Source: Lineus longissimus (Eukaryota > Nemertea > Pilidiophora > Heteronemertea > Lineidae). From it: DNA of 64,000 nt. This document shows positions 12,868 through 27,800 of this stretch, in pieces. The position numbers were made by a program, and so were the translations under genes. The stretch covers positions 186,001-250,000 of the forward strand of contig NC_088317.1 of the NCBI RefSeq assembly GCF_910592395.1, in the 5' to 3' direction. A model generated the notes under the pieces. That model ran no database searches and had not been told where the DNA came from. It saw only the letters and a list, made by a program, of their open reading frames with translations. Numbering within the stretch: the stretch's first letter is position 1; each line of letters begins with the position of its first letter.

Positions 12868-15800
12868 GTAAGTATTCACATTTTACTTAAGGTTCTTCAA
12901 AGAACACTCAACCCAAAAGCCTCCTCAGCCTTTCATTAGGGGTGATACTTTACTTTACAACTTAAGTACACTCAATATATCGCATCACACCAAAGGTGTA
13001 CCTGTATGGAGATGCCACCAAGCCTTATTCAGATCATATCGTCACCCTCATAAAGAATTGAATCCACAATCGGTGAGCTGTTTGAATTTGAGGTCAGAGC
13101 TATGATTCTTCACGAAATTCTGGAAATATATTCGTCATACATTAATGTCGTATACAATATCCTTAGGAAATGAATGAATATAGACCTGGCGTCGAAGGAT
13201 GCGATATACAAGGACGCTACATCATCTTAAAGAGGCACAAGTGACACTTCTAACATGATGTATTTTGCAAGATAAGAAGTGCGTGTTAATCTATTGATGA
13301 TGCATTGCTATCAAGGGGCAGGTTCACTAATAGGTTTTAACTACACGTTTCTAAAAATGGAATCTCTTGTGCCTCAGCGAACGTCATATAACTGATATTA
13401 AAGCTATTAAATATTAGCTGTGACGATATGTTACACCTTCACTATTGATGCAATTTTTCTAAAAGTATATCAGCCAAAAATAGAACACATCGACAAAAGC
13501 AAGACATAATGAGGTAACATATTGTTCACAGTAACACCTGAAAAAAGAAAGCAATTGGAAGAAAAAACACCATCATCATAGACATACGTCATCATGATGT
13601 CACCACAATATGCCGCTGAGATACAAGTATACGAAACCCTCCATGTAACCGAAAGGTCAACACGCTCACTTCGTCACTACGGAGTATTCAGGGATAAAAC
13701 ATGGTAATTAGTTGCATGTCAGCAGATGTCAGCTCGTTCATGTTTTACCATCTTCAAGGACGAAGGTGATGTGATGGTCAATGACTGGCTGCGTGTCCCG
13801 CCCACCAAGTCGGTTTGTAAACCATCCTTTTGGAATGTTTGGTTATAAGTGAAAGACAGCTGTACGGTATTAATTACGATAAATTGGTACCTATATTCTT
13901 TTAGTCTATTGAATACGAGTAGTTTTTTTAACACCGAATGAATTCACTGCCAGTATTTTTACTCTGCTTCGACGTTAAATTGTCACAAAGCGACAGTAAT
14001 CACTGAAATGGGACGTTGACTGATGGGGTTTGATTTTCTGATTTTCAACACCATCTACACCAGTGAATGAGAATGCCCGTACATAGCTTTAATTGCATCA
14101 AGTAGTACTAGGAAATGAAAGAACAGGTCATTGACCGAATCAATCATCATCAAACCTTATTTGACAGCAATGATTGGCAGATAAACTATTATCAGTCCAT
14201 TGATTGATTCAACTCCATGAAATGTTTGATATACAATCAACATTACGGCAAGCTGGTGGTAGCTTATCTGTGATCACCAATTCCGTGGATATTTAGAAGA
14301 AGTATTGACATTGTAGGAGGCTGTGAGATATCTAGCTTGACCCACTTGGCCAGTCGGGATATACCTAGTTCTCCCCATTAGTTGAAGTCATTCCAATTCT
14401 GATAATCCTCCGAGATTGTCTAGTTGATACAGGCAAAATAGCATCTTTCAAGGAAATCGCATTGTCTTACTCCAACTATTTATGACACATGCAGCTTTAT
14501 GCTTCCATATAATAATGAGACTGCAGTCATTTCAGCCTAAATCCTCAATCAATTCGTTGACCTTGATCATGTAGAGCATATTCAGTGTCAGGTAATTGCT
14601 CATTTCGGATAAACTAAATCACCAGAAAGCAAAATCTGGCTTAAAATAGATGGTTAACACAATGTCACGCGATACTGCGTAGGCAACTGCAGCACAATGA
14701 TGAAAGTACATCCATAAACTGGATTCATCAGCGGAAATGGTTTTTAAGGAAATTCGTTTCCCGGTCAAATCATGCACACTTTGACAGTCAATGTTTCGAT
14801 CATCAGTCAATGTTTCAAGATGATCGAAACATTGACCAGTGATTAGTAACAACCATGAAACCATTAGCCACAGGCTGGTTACTCCAAGCCAGTAGCATCA
14901 ACCATTTAATGAGTATTCAACTCCATCATCAGTTGGTTGTAACTCGAGACTCAATTAAAAGAGGCAGGTAGGCTTCAACTGTTGGTAGACTGCCATCACT
15001 TTCTTGTTGAAGCTCCGTGTTACCTATTCTTATAGTCACATTACTAGCCATTTCAATAAGACACTATTGCAACAGAATTGACCAATTAAGTTTTCCAGGT
15101 CATTTTGGATTGAGCCGATTGAAATTGAAGAAGGGACCATAAATAGGTATAATGTTCTGTCCTATCGATTTCCAGCTGGATTTCTCTCGCTACTTGAAAT
15201 GATAGGTCTTATTCGAGGCTTTCCAGCATTTCTTAGACAGTTTCCACAGATATCTTCAGTTTATCATAGCACTTCAGTTTAATAGCAGACTAGCATAAGC
15301 TTGGCGGATTTAATTGCAGATGGATGTCAAGTTCCCCACCCACGTATGTTGGAGATGACGATGTTGTTGAGTGTGGGATGTCCTATTTACTTGTAGCTCT
15401 TGCCAAGTGAAGGGATCGCGAAAGGTTTGTTCCAAAACTGAATTCTGTGCTTATTATCCGTTTCCAAAGCTCATGCTTGCTTCGATGTAACATAATGACG
15501 ATTAGACATCACACCGCTAGTTCACACAGCAGAGAAATAACCCTTAAAAAGTGCACAAGCATTTATCACCATTGGTAATCTCGTATATCGGGCCTATAGG
15601 GTCATAACTAGGGGGAAGTGGTCACTTTACCATGCAGCCAGTCAAATAAGCCGCTAAGATCACGCTAGTAATTGATTTGTTAACTTCATCATTACTTCGA
15701 GTCGACAGAGAACTAATTGACATTCACTACATGTCGTACGTGATTACTCGTCATGTACGAAAGGATTGTGAATTGTAAATAATTACTGGCTAATAATTGA

Positions 15801-18800
15801 CCACGACCACTGGAAGGATGCAAACATTTTTAAGTCCAAATATTTTTGTTCACCTGTTTTTTTTCTGCTCAAAATGAAGAAACGTCATCAGCCCCTCCCC
15901 CCCCCAAAAAAAATTTTTTTTTTTCTAACATGACAATACGGGCAAGCTCTCGTAAAGGTTTAATCAATCTCCTTTCTTATTGAAATTCATCCATTGCCAC
16001 TATTGTAGTGGTTTATCATCATTCGGAATGAAAGGAAGCACTAGAATTTCAAGAAGGCAATTCATTTTATAGCATTTCTATGCCTTCCACTCGGCATTTG
16101 AAAATTGTTTTATAGGAAAGAAAACTGAGTTTAATCAAAGACCTGCTGATTTGCTGGTCAGAGCTGTAGAGCTAGACGAAGTTTCTTGCCGTGGTAACAA
16201 CATCAACAAATACATTGAAAAACAAATATGCCTATACCTTCACTTCAAAGAGCAGCAAGACCTAGACTGCGCTCAATCATTATTGTTATATCTACACCCA
16301 CAGAAACGACTTTCATGCAACTGTCTCAAAAGCTTTAAATGCACTATGCATGTAACAATCCTCAAAGATTCTTTCGATGATAGCTTATATATGATCATGT
16401 AATACTAAAGTGTGATTGTATAGTAGGAAGTTTCACAATGGTTCTAAAGCAATATCTCTCCATGTTTTTCTACAACAACGCCCCCATTCCCACATGCATT
16501 TCCAAACAATTACATGTAACGTTGATATCAATTATACTTTTCTGTAACGATTATTAGATGATTAAGGCCAATGCATCAACCATAAAGTACAGTAATAAAC
16601 CTGGGAGTTGCCTCAAATCAAGAAAACCGGCAAAGCATCTCAAAGCCACCAGCTGATTGACGTGAGGACAATGAGCATACGACAGTCGAAGTCAGATCAA
16701 TCCTGACACATTGTAATCGATAGCCAAGGGATTTGCTTACGGCCGAGTATCAGGTTAGATATTGATTTCTGTGATCTGGGCTGGAGTAAATATCATTTCG
16801 ATCGATCAGGTTTTCAGACTTGACTCCGAGAAAAGACCAGAGTTATTACTGTACTTTAGACATGTTTCTAATGTGTGTGGTATGCTGTTGTCCTTTCATA
16901 ACAGTTGTGAGAACACAACTGCTGTGGATTACATGTACATGTACTTCGACTGCTCAAACAGTGAGCTTAAGTTGTGGTAATTGTCAATCACAATTCAAAC
17001 GTTTTGCCGAAGTTGGTGTTAATCTGAGTCACCGAATTGTGCAGGATATTGGAATAGAAGAAAACCACTCTTATTGCTTCTAGACTGATAACACATACGT
17101 ATCATAAAGACAGACATCGTGATTCAGAAGATATCCTATTTTTTGGAAAGAAGTTTCCAATGAAGGAAGCTGTGGAACATCAATGCTTTCTTGAGAACCC
17201 CACCTTATATGAAAAGCGACGATTTCCTTACAAATACAAAACATGACCACGCCTGCAATCGAGATCTTTATTATGCCTGATTAGTCCAGATTGCTTGTCC
17301 TTGAAGCATCAATTATGAGCTTCATCTCATGATTAGTTGACGATGGATATTTTTACATGTTGCTTTATATAGCAAAGAATGTGCTGAGGTAAACATAGAC
17401 TTCCTTTCCAAAGCTAGCTTCTAAGTCAGGATTCCTTTTTCAAAGCCCAAATTTTCTTTGCAGCTGATGATGTTTGGACTTAGACATTTTTTCATCCTAC
17501 AGAGTTGAATTTTTTTCATAATTTCAAAATTCGGAAAAATTTCAAAGCTAAAATTTGTTGGGGCTGATGATGTTTCTTGGAGCTGATGATGTTTCTTCAT
17601 TTTGAGCACGAAAAAAAGTGAAAAAATATTTGGACTTGAAATTATTTTTCATCTGCAGCCTGACAAATTTGCCGCAATCAATTTCAGAAATCATGGCAGC
17701 ATTCGTCTTTTCACGGCCATGAGGCCCTTTGGTCGGGTTAGAGGGGTAAATTTGGTCCTTGGGACCGCTCAGTCCAGTGGTCGTGTTACGGGGGGCCTTG
17801 TAATGGTAATTACAGAGGAAACCATTCGAGACCGGCGATTCTTGGCCGTCATAGCAGGTTGGTCGCCGAACGAGATTCCACTGTATGTCTTGTGTCTCAC
17901 TTATTAATGTTTGTTGACCATTTGATTATTTGGTGAGCATAGAGTCCACTTCGTCAGTGTAATACTCTACCTATGCTGACATTCTGTAGCATCAAACTGT
18001 TCAATAAGTATCGATCACATAGATCGAGAATCACTATGAACATAAAGGCCAGTCTTTAACGAGCATCCCTGTAGATGCCCTTAAACATGATCCATGCAAT
18101 GGATTTATCCATGAGGCGAGACGCCCAACTGATAGACCCCCAGGGTGCTTTTATCCTGCATGCCATGGTGTTGCTATCTACACTCTTAAATAAGCTCTAA
18201 AGCTATTTGAGCTTGCTGAAAACCTCAAATGGATTTCAGAATTGGTGTAATTACCAAGTACGAAAATGCACCAGAACTATTGAGAATCTCTGCGCACATG
18301 AATAATCATGACATAGTCGCGATGGAAATGGCAGAGTCGTGATGTTGACATCCCGTATAAGTAAGAGAGAAGGTTTATGTTAAGAATCAGACATCAGTAA
18401 AACAATCTAAAGCCATGCCAATACGTCTCACTTTGCAATACGGGTTCAGTATGCAAGAAAGCTGCCATTACAGTCGTAAGACTGTCGTAAGATTCACCAA
18501 ATAGATTTACTGAACTGGGACCTTTTGATGGCACAGACATGACAGATATCTAAAGTGCAACGCGTTAAGCCTGCAGAGCTTGCCTCAGCAGGGAGTCGAA
18601 GAGTTGGAAGAAAGACTATTGATCAAGGTTGAGTGAAATAACAATGTAATGTGGAATCTACCAGGATGTTACCATGTTACCAACTTGCATTCAAAGCAGC
18701 CACAAACTATCCCTCAACGATAAAGTCTGCCTTAACAAGATACATCACTGTAAATGGTTTATGGAAACTTCCAAGCCGTGTCTTTTTAAAAGCATTCTGT

Positions 18801-21800
18801 ATGTGCAAGGATGTCTGAACACATTTGTGTTTTTTCAATCATGGCCACACTTTCAAATCAAGGAAATTGATTCAATCAATCTTTTTTATCTGAACTTGGC
18901 TATCTAGTACAAAACTAAAAGGATTGACGTTCTCTGTACTAATGGTTTGGAGGTTTCAGATAACCTGCTTTGGAATCTTTAGGCATAGAAACCCTGGAAG
19001 ACCTCCTAAGTCTCTTATATGGTATCGGTATATGTTTCAAATATCTGTATCCGCTGTCAGTATTGGATTTGGTGTGATCTTCTTCTGTGACATGTGCAAT
19101 GGAGACCAATCCTTTGCAGGAGCTTAGGACGTGGGCGTGTTTAGTTGCAAAAGATTGAGAGCAGTAAAATGCTTTTCATGTAGGATTCCTAATTATCCCA
19201 ATCATCTTAAGCAGAGCAGATATTCTCCTCTGCTTTAGAGACAGCACTATCCCTTCAAGTCTAAAATGCTGCCACAGTACTTTTTTCTGCTCTCAGGAGG
19301 TCACGGCCGAGGTCACTACCTGTGCTTGCAATTCTAATGAGGGAAGAGGGAGGCACATCATTGTTTTGTTTCGCTTTCTATCATTGCCCTTTCAATCAAT
19401 GAACAAAGTATGACGTTTTAATAACCTACTCGTGTCATAAATACAATGACAGTAATGCCACCAGCTTATAGTTTGCACTTTCTTATTTCTTCTGATCAAC
19501 TGCACAATTAGGCATCAAAGCGATACAAGCTTTCTTTTTGATGCAGAGAAGTAAGGCCACACCAACTAACTTTGGATAGCTCCCCACCCATGACTCAATT
19601 TCACCAATGTGGAAAAAACACTCACCATCACCATCAGAAGTCACCTGTTGACATCAATGAAATAATAATATCCATGAACCCCTCGTCTTGTTTGAGCTTT
19701 ATTTGTCACATTACAAGTGATAGATACAAATCTCCTGTGGATACCTAGATACCACAATTAGGTCACAACATAGAAATTTGACTGTCAAAAAAGCACATTC
19801 ATATCCTTCCTCCGACGAAACATTTGTTCCTTTGCAAACTATTCAAGGTATCAAATTGGTGTAGCCTAACACTGTAGTTTTATCTCAACCTTTGTGAGAT
19901 CAACTGTCTTTGAGATTTTTATGACCTTTATTGTGTATTTATGATGAAGCGTTTTTCAATATTTAACAAAGAACATTGGGTGTGACTTAATCCCCGCTTA
20001 ATGTAATTCGTAGAAGGGTGAGGCTCCTCCCTTCCTTCTTTATTCTTCCAATATCTTCAAAATTTACTTCATGACAAAGACCTGCACCTACTTTATATTC
20101 TGATGGTATTTAGGATGTGATTAGAATATAACTTAGAAACTTTCTTTCGTTTACAAGCTGTCTTTTGTATCATTCATTTTTATCATTCGTATCCAATCCC
20201 ACTCATGTTGAGTAAGAAAATGTTATCAAGTAACATTGTCGCTCAAGCGGCCATCATCACCAACATATAGATTATTTATATCGTTTATTTCACAAGCTTC
20301 AGCTAAAGTGACCACAACAGTTGCGTCAAAGAATGACATAACTGTCCCTTATATGAACTATGATCGGCAGGATGTCAATATATTGTTCAAAGAAATTTGC
20401 TCGACTAATTATTTTGTCATGAGATCATCGGAAGAATATGCTGGCTGTCTGATGAGGGCATGGGAAACTGAAGAGATTGTCCAATAAATGACTGAAGTGG
20501 AATGGTGTATGGTACTCAAGCCGCAGAAATACGTTTTACAGAGGCGATGGGTTTTCTTCTCAATCACCTCCAATGGGTGAAGGTAGATTGTGCCGACAGC
20601 ACGAAGCCATACACTCGACCATGACTTCCGTTATACCATCACAGTGGCCTCTCTCTCTAGTTCGTGAAGACAACTGAGCATGGCAGGAGATGACTAAGGA
20701 CCATGCCAGACAACATCAAGTTCATCGTCTATTCCAACTACAGTAGAACCTCTCTATTATGAACACCCTCGGGACTGACAAGTGCTGTCCTTAATAAAGA
20801 GGTGTCCTGATTAGAGAGGTCGAATTGAATGCAAACAACCAATTTGGGACCAAACATAGTGTCCTTTATAGAGAGGTTGTCCTTAATAGAGAGGTGTCCG
20901 CTAAGGGAGGTTCCACTCAATTAAGCAGTCAGTTTTTGAATCAGTCCCTAGTGGTTAGCTATTTAGAACAGATTGTCTATAGTTTTGAACCCATGCACTA
21001 GCCATACCCCTGGTCAGGTCTACCATGTCTCCCAACTTGTCATTCTGATATTTCATCTGAATGACGACAAGCCCATAGATTTACTGTCCCGGTCATGAAA
21101 TCAGTGTTGGCTATCTGGAGTCCAATAGGAACAGATTGTGCTGATAGATTCCCAATATCTGAGCCGCTCATCTAATTCCCTATCGACCACTGTTGATGGC
21201 AATCCGATATTGAGTTCCAATTCTTCTTGATTTGGCTGTCTGCTTTTTGGGGTATGGGAGGCGAATATCGTCAAACGCTTCGAGCCAGAGAATGCGTCTA
21301 TGGAGGATGCAATTGGGCACAAGGATGGTCATGCAAACAGTTGTTTGACTCGGCCCTGTTACAAGCTACGAGATTTGTTTCGTCGGGCCTACGTTGACAA
21401 TGAGTTTTTGTTCCCCCATCCTATTGGCATATCATCAAGGGTGAACATTCACGGCCAAATCCTGATCGTTGCTCTTGAATCATCAGACACCTTTGAAGCT
21501 ATCAACGGTAACCCTTGATACTTCGATATATCTAATCATATGGACAGTTACATAGTCATACTTGCAAACATAAAGGATGTAAAATACCATCATGGTTTCG
21601 TTCAAGCCAGTAAAGACAGCATTCTTGGGATAAGTTGTATAACATTGGTAGCACAAACGCGAAACAAAGCGTGGACCGGATTGTACTGGGTCTGAGAGTT
21701 GGGGGTTATCACAAACGGATTATGTAGCAGATCCTTGGCTATAGCTCATGCTAAATGGTTATCCTTATGATCTTAAACAAGCAACTACGAACAGAAACCA

Positions 21801-24800
21801 AGATTACTACCACCCAAACCATGCACTGAATCCTATCTTGGAAACAGCATAACATCAGAAAAGAGGCTGAAAGCGAAAAATGCGCCTGTGTCTAGTTAGG
21901 ACATTGGTAGGAACATTTCTGTCATTAACCAAGCTGATGAGCCAGCGGCTGTCTTGAATGATGATGCCCTAGTACCGACACTAATCCTCTCGTCATTCCG
22001 TGACACGTCCTGACCCTACACAAGTCTCTGCCACGGTGCATGACCGATAGAATTAGTATCGAAGGCACGCCCATGAAATACCGGTAGCCTTCGGTTTGAT
22101 TGAGACATGGTAATTTATCGCATTGATAGCTAATCACTCCTGATGACCTTGAATGTGGGTGTGAGGTCACCTGGATCTGACAAGTCTTCGGTTGGGGAAA
22201 TCCAACCAATTAATAGCATAATACAAGGACAAACTAGGTATTGATGAGCTCCTGAGGCCACGAGAACAAGAAGAATACGTTTAGTAGACATGCCAGGAGC
22301 TGACGTGAGGGGTCATTGCTATACAAAACAAAAAGAAGACATAAAGCAACCAAAACATACAGCCCTGACGAGTCCTATCTGCATCACAGACAAAAAATCC
22401 CAGTTGCATTGTATGCAGTAAACAGGCATATGCACTTCCAAAAAATTCTTTGCAATCGTAGGATTGCATTTGAATTTGCTGGGTAAACCAATTAAATTTT
22501 GAAAATGTCAAATCTTCAACAAGCAATTGTTATCTACATTTTGTACTTTAGAGATTATAACTGAACCAGATCCTAAAGGGTTACAATTGAGATACAACGT
22601 CCGGAAACGAACACTTCCGGTCCATAAGGAAATGTCTGCCAGAAGAAGTCATGCCTCCATCAAGATCCAGATCATTTAGTCCTGTTTACGGCAGACTACG
22701 TCACCTCAAAGTAGGGCCACTTGAGATGGATGATCATATCTCCTTCACCAGCTCGTGCACCTCTCATCACCCAGCTGTGATTAGCTCAAAGCAGCTGGTG
22801 GACATGCACGCCGACACGAACTGACTTGTGGCTAATAAATGATTGTGATGTTAATAGGTAATGATCGGCTTAAGATTTCATCAGAGTTTCCTTCTCTTGA
22901 GATCCCTTTGACAGGGAGTATCGCCCTGCTTCTTTCTAGCTAGGAGACTTCTGGAGTATACTTACAAGTAACATCTGAAATAGACGATGTGAAATTGCCG
23001 TAATCGGTCAAGACCACGTCTCCAATTAAACTGGCAATTAACACCTCGGCGCAAAGCTCTCTCTTGATTATTATAACACCACGGACAGTGGCTATCATGA
23101 AAATCCATATGAAAACTTTTGTACAGGCAGTTACCATCAGTTGAAAACTAATAAACCGCGTTTTACCAACGTTTTTTGAATCAATTTATCCCTGTTTTTT
23201 TCATCATTCTCAGCCCTGTCAGTGTCAGACATGTTGGGTACCGACAGCAAAAAATCATGTGATTTACGTGAACATTTTTGTGAAATTTTTTTTAGAACTG
23301 ACTGAATGATGAAAAAATTTCTAAGTCCAAAATTTTTTTTTTTTCACTTGCTTTTTTTCTGCTCAAAATGAAGCAACATCATCAGTCCCAAAACTTTTTT
23401 GACTTTGAAAATTTTTGTAAATTTTTTTTGGACTGACTGAACGATGAAAAAAACCCAGAAAAATCCATTGGACCAAAACTGCAGGACTCGATATTGGGTG
23501 AATTAGTAGAAACTGGTAAAAGTATGAAGAACGTTAGAACGTATCCAAAACTGCTTATATTCCGGTAAAACAGAGATAATGCTTCTGGACGTCAGCCTGG
23601 TGATACCAATCAGAGCATTAGATACATGATTTCATTGACATGCCGGCACCCAGAGCTAAATTCAATTCCATTTGAAAGAACTGATGCTGTTGTATAAAAG
23701 CTATAAAAAGCTTTCCAAACTGCTCCTGATTCAATATATTACATATGGAAATTGGCTATTTGGTAACATTGATGTGTGGTGGTAGAGGACGCTGAGGATC
23801 GGTATACAACGAAGCAAGGCCATGGAGGAGGAGATGTGGCATTGGTTATGCCTGGGTACTGCTTTCACTCAAGTGTCTGTGGCACCCCCTCCCCCCCCCC
23901 CCCCCCGTCCATGGGCTGGTTAGATGCACAATGAACTTCAGATTTAACCATTGGACTTATCATTGAATCGAAATGTAATTAGCTGCTTCCATTTTCACTC
24001 GAATAAATGGCGTACTGCTTTCTCCACTTCTCATAAGACTGTCGAATATTCATGCGAATGCCTGGCAAAGTCGACATCAAAGTAAATGGCATGACATTTT
24101 CGTTACTGCCAATCAGCAGTCACACCTGATGAACTATTCGAGGAAGCAACACCAGTAATTACAGGCCCCCGCTACAAATCCCTGATCATGATTGACAAAA
24201 ACTGACGGCTCATGCATCGACTTGACGTCAAACCTTCAATTGGCGTGCTCGTGATGGGGTTTAATGAAGACATTGACATCATGGGGAATGCTTGTCTGAT
24301 CTGAGCTGATGCTGAACCAATTCTCAGGGTATTGTTATCAAAAGATATTTCCTTTGGTCATTTTGAGAGGGCAAAAAGGTTCAATGCTGTGAATTACAGG
24401 CTAGAAAAAATGGTGTCATTGGCTTGATACAAATGGTTTCTAGCGCTTGACAGCAATTCAATCCAAGTTGAAGATTCCTGGAATGTGTACACCCACACCA
24501 CAAGACCTCATATATCATCATTACCGGAGTCAATATTGTTCTTGGGTCTTGTTAGTCAATAGTCAATCACTTTATTGCATGTCTCAGACGAAGCGACATT
24601 CCTGATCGGAACATAGCAAGGCATCATTGGTCAGTGTGGTGGAAAGGTTGCAAATGTCACGAGGTTATTATTCAAAGGACGAGTTGGGTGAATTAGAGAC
24701 AGCCATGCCAAAGCTATTGTCACATAATTCAAATCAGTTATCCAAGGTGTGTACCGCGATACCGAATTCTGGTTATTAGTGACTAGAGATCAAACCTAGT

Positions 24801-27800
24801 ATCGCCCAAAGGTGACTCCCTGGGCCCAAGCAGCAAGCTGTGACCGATGTATAAAACTGAAGCGGGTCAGGCAGATATGGTTGGTAACAGTGCAGAAGTG
24901 GTAAAAACTCATGAAATGTCACCATTCTGACCCCTGCTGCTGGAAGATTCATGACTTTAGCATCTACTTACATGACCTGGCATTAAGAGATCACTGATTC
25001 ACATCTGTTTGCTACTTCGTGATGCAAAACAGTCATCGCCACACCCAGAGTTGAAAAATGTCAGAGGTTTTTTATAACATGGCCTGAGGAGGTATGCACA
25101 ATACATTGTACCAGTACACAAAGGGTAAGTTTGACATTAAGGGATCTTGGTCTTTATAGCTGTATATAATAATACACACACCTCATCACTTGGAAAAATT
25201 CTCTCCATTCCTCGAAAACATGACGTCAAACCAAAGCTGCCACTCGGGTGCTGCGAGACCTTGATTTATTTGACAGCATCATGATTAACGGACCCTTATC
25301 AAGATTTCTATCATTGCTTCAAAGGACGCAATCAAATATTTACTTCTCGACAACTTTGAACAGGAATGGAATACATTGGCTAAATGAGTAGAAAGAAATG
25401 CCAGTTACAAGCTAGTGTCACCAGTAATGCTTGGTGAAATGGAATGGGGGTCGATTCCCACACTTCACCATTCGCACCAGACATTAGCACCAGCCATTAG
25501 TAATGCTTAGTGAAATGTCATCAAATATTAAGGTTTCTCTCCGTTATGATGTTAAGGCGCAATCAGAATATGTTGAGATCCGCAAAGGTTAGAGGGAGAA
25601 TGTAAATTTCACTCTTCTAAGAAATGTTGTAAAAAAAGAACATTAATTTCTGTTGAGCCTTAAAATGTTGGGCCACATCTTTGAAGTATATAACTCCTTT
25701 TGGACCAATTGCATCATCGATAAACCGATTGCGTCATTTCACACGAATTGCACCAGATTAAAAAAAAAAGTTATTCGAATCGGTGTAATTACCATAATAA
25801 AACCCTTTGCCCTTATCAGATTCACCGGAGATCAAGCTGAACTTTCTTTTAACTTGGGCTCTGTCACGTGTGCAACAACCTCCAAACAAATTTAAAATTT
25901 TAATCAAGCGAGCTCACTTTACAAATCCAGCAAGGGATTATTCTTGTATTACAAATGAATTGATCAATAATTCAAAACCAATTTTGTCTTCTGAAAGTTA
26001 TACGAGGAAAGGTTAGACTTGGAGTGGTGCTGGTGAGTGGGGATGGGGGCACATGATACAAGTAAGAGTTTGAGTCCGCACTCGGGAGTACAGAGAGGAG
26101 AATCAGTGTATGCATGACATGAACATGTACCGAAGGGAGGCAAGTTAGTTGTGCTGGTTGTTATGATTGCGACAACATTGAAAGCTGGCATCCGCATATC
26201 ACCTGATGTATATTTTGACATTTTCGTGATCTATTAAGTGTAAATATGAAATAGATTGCCTTATAACGGATTCTCCAGAAGAATCTAGCACCCATATTAT
26301 TTACGAAGCAAACTTAGCTAGCAAAAAAGGCGTTGGTAGGGTGACTAACTCTACCCCCATCACACTCAACTTCCTACGTAGTATCCTTCCTTCGGGAATG
26401 GAAATACAGGTAGTATATTTATTCACGAGGCAAAGATGATAATGCCGTCAGACAGTATAAGTATTCATGAGGAAGCGATCTTCCAGTCTATCGTATCTCA
26501 TGTATCTGGGGAATGTACTTACAAGTTGCGGGTCAGTTGAAAGCATGACAACCTTATCTCTTTGACAGGATGCTATATCAGATGATACAGTTATTGAAGA
26601 TGGCTGAAGGCACTCCTCGTTTCACACAAATATGAAGATGCTATGAAGGGGTCAAATTTGAGTATTCGATGGTTTGACATCACAACGGATTTAAGTTTGG
26701 GTTAGGTCAATTTGATACTTTTTATTTTGACGTATTTCTATGAGAAAACAGCGGAGTAGAATCAAATGATATTCAGATTTCGAGCGAATCTGACGTTCTG
26801 GGTGAGAAAGGAAAGCATAGAAAGACTTTATTTGGGAAGAGGAAAATTAAGCGCTTATGTTGGCATAGCATCATGAGATAGTGAAGGGTCACACTTCAGG
26901 AATGAAAGTGACGTTTACCTGATGGTCATCTTTTCTTTCAGCTTAATGTGCTACTGCCAACATAAACAAAGCCTGACTTTGTGAAGCAGGCCAGACACCA
27001 AAAAGTATGTTATCTACACTTAGAAATTTCATTCGGATCTGAAATAAGCTCCTGGGATGCGAATGACTATTGTTATCACAGTATAATTATTGCCTCTTCA
27101 CCATCGTCATAATCAACCTCTATGTTTATGGTGGTAATTCACTTTTATAGAAGAAAATGTGAGCAAGTTCTGCTGTTTCTTTGTCATTCTTCCTCACGAT
27201 AAAGAGGCACAACTCAGAGTTGATACCAGTTGTTTTATAGGTGCAGGGATACAGGTGAGCTAGGACTGACGGGCTGTTGGCTATGATGACGATGACTAAT
27301 GCGAGTGAGCCAATAATCATGATGAAGTTGGCTGTTCAACAGCAACTTATCAGAGCAGGTCATGTCTAAGTGTGAGATCAAATCAGACAACAGTCAATTT
27401 TATACAATATTCTGTCATGTCGGTGATTCTGATCAATCATGACTAAGTAGGCAATATCAACACGTTGTTTACATCTTAAGAATGACTAATGAGGCAGATC
27501 GTTATTAATGACTGGTTTAAGGCATTACAGTGATAGCATTTGAGATGAGCTCGGCTAACTGGGTCGTGTCAAGGTTCTGGGTATTTAGAGACTGATCATG
27601 TTCGATAAGGTTATGACTTCATTGCCGATAACCCTGGTTAACCCGTGGCACTGTCAACGTTTAAGAGATGTTGAAGAAGTTTGATACAACCAACTCAGCG
27701 AGATCTTCAGAACGATTGTCCGTGTCCGAAAAAGATCTCTCCATTCCCCTGCACTCTTCAACGTATTCCTTAAGAACATCATGCAAGAGGCGCTGATGAA

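Noticed and set aside
17602-17907. 101-codon plus-strand frame
   Set aside because: Its start lies inside a reverse copy of the AT-rich repeat and the remainder matches nothing I know.
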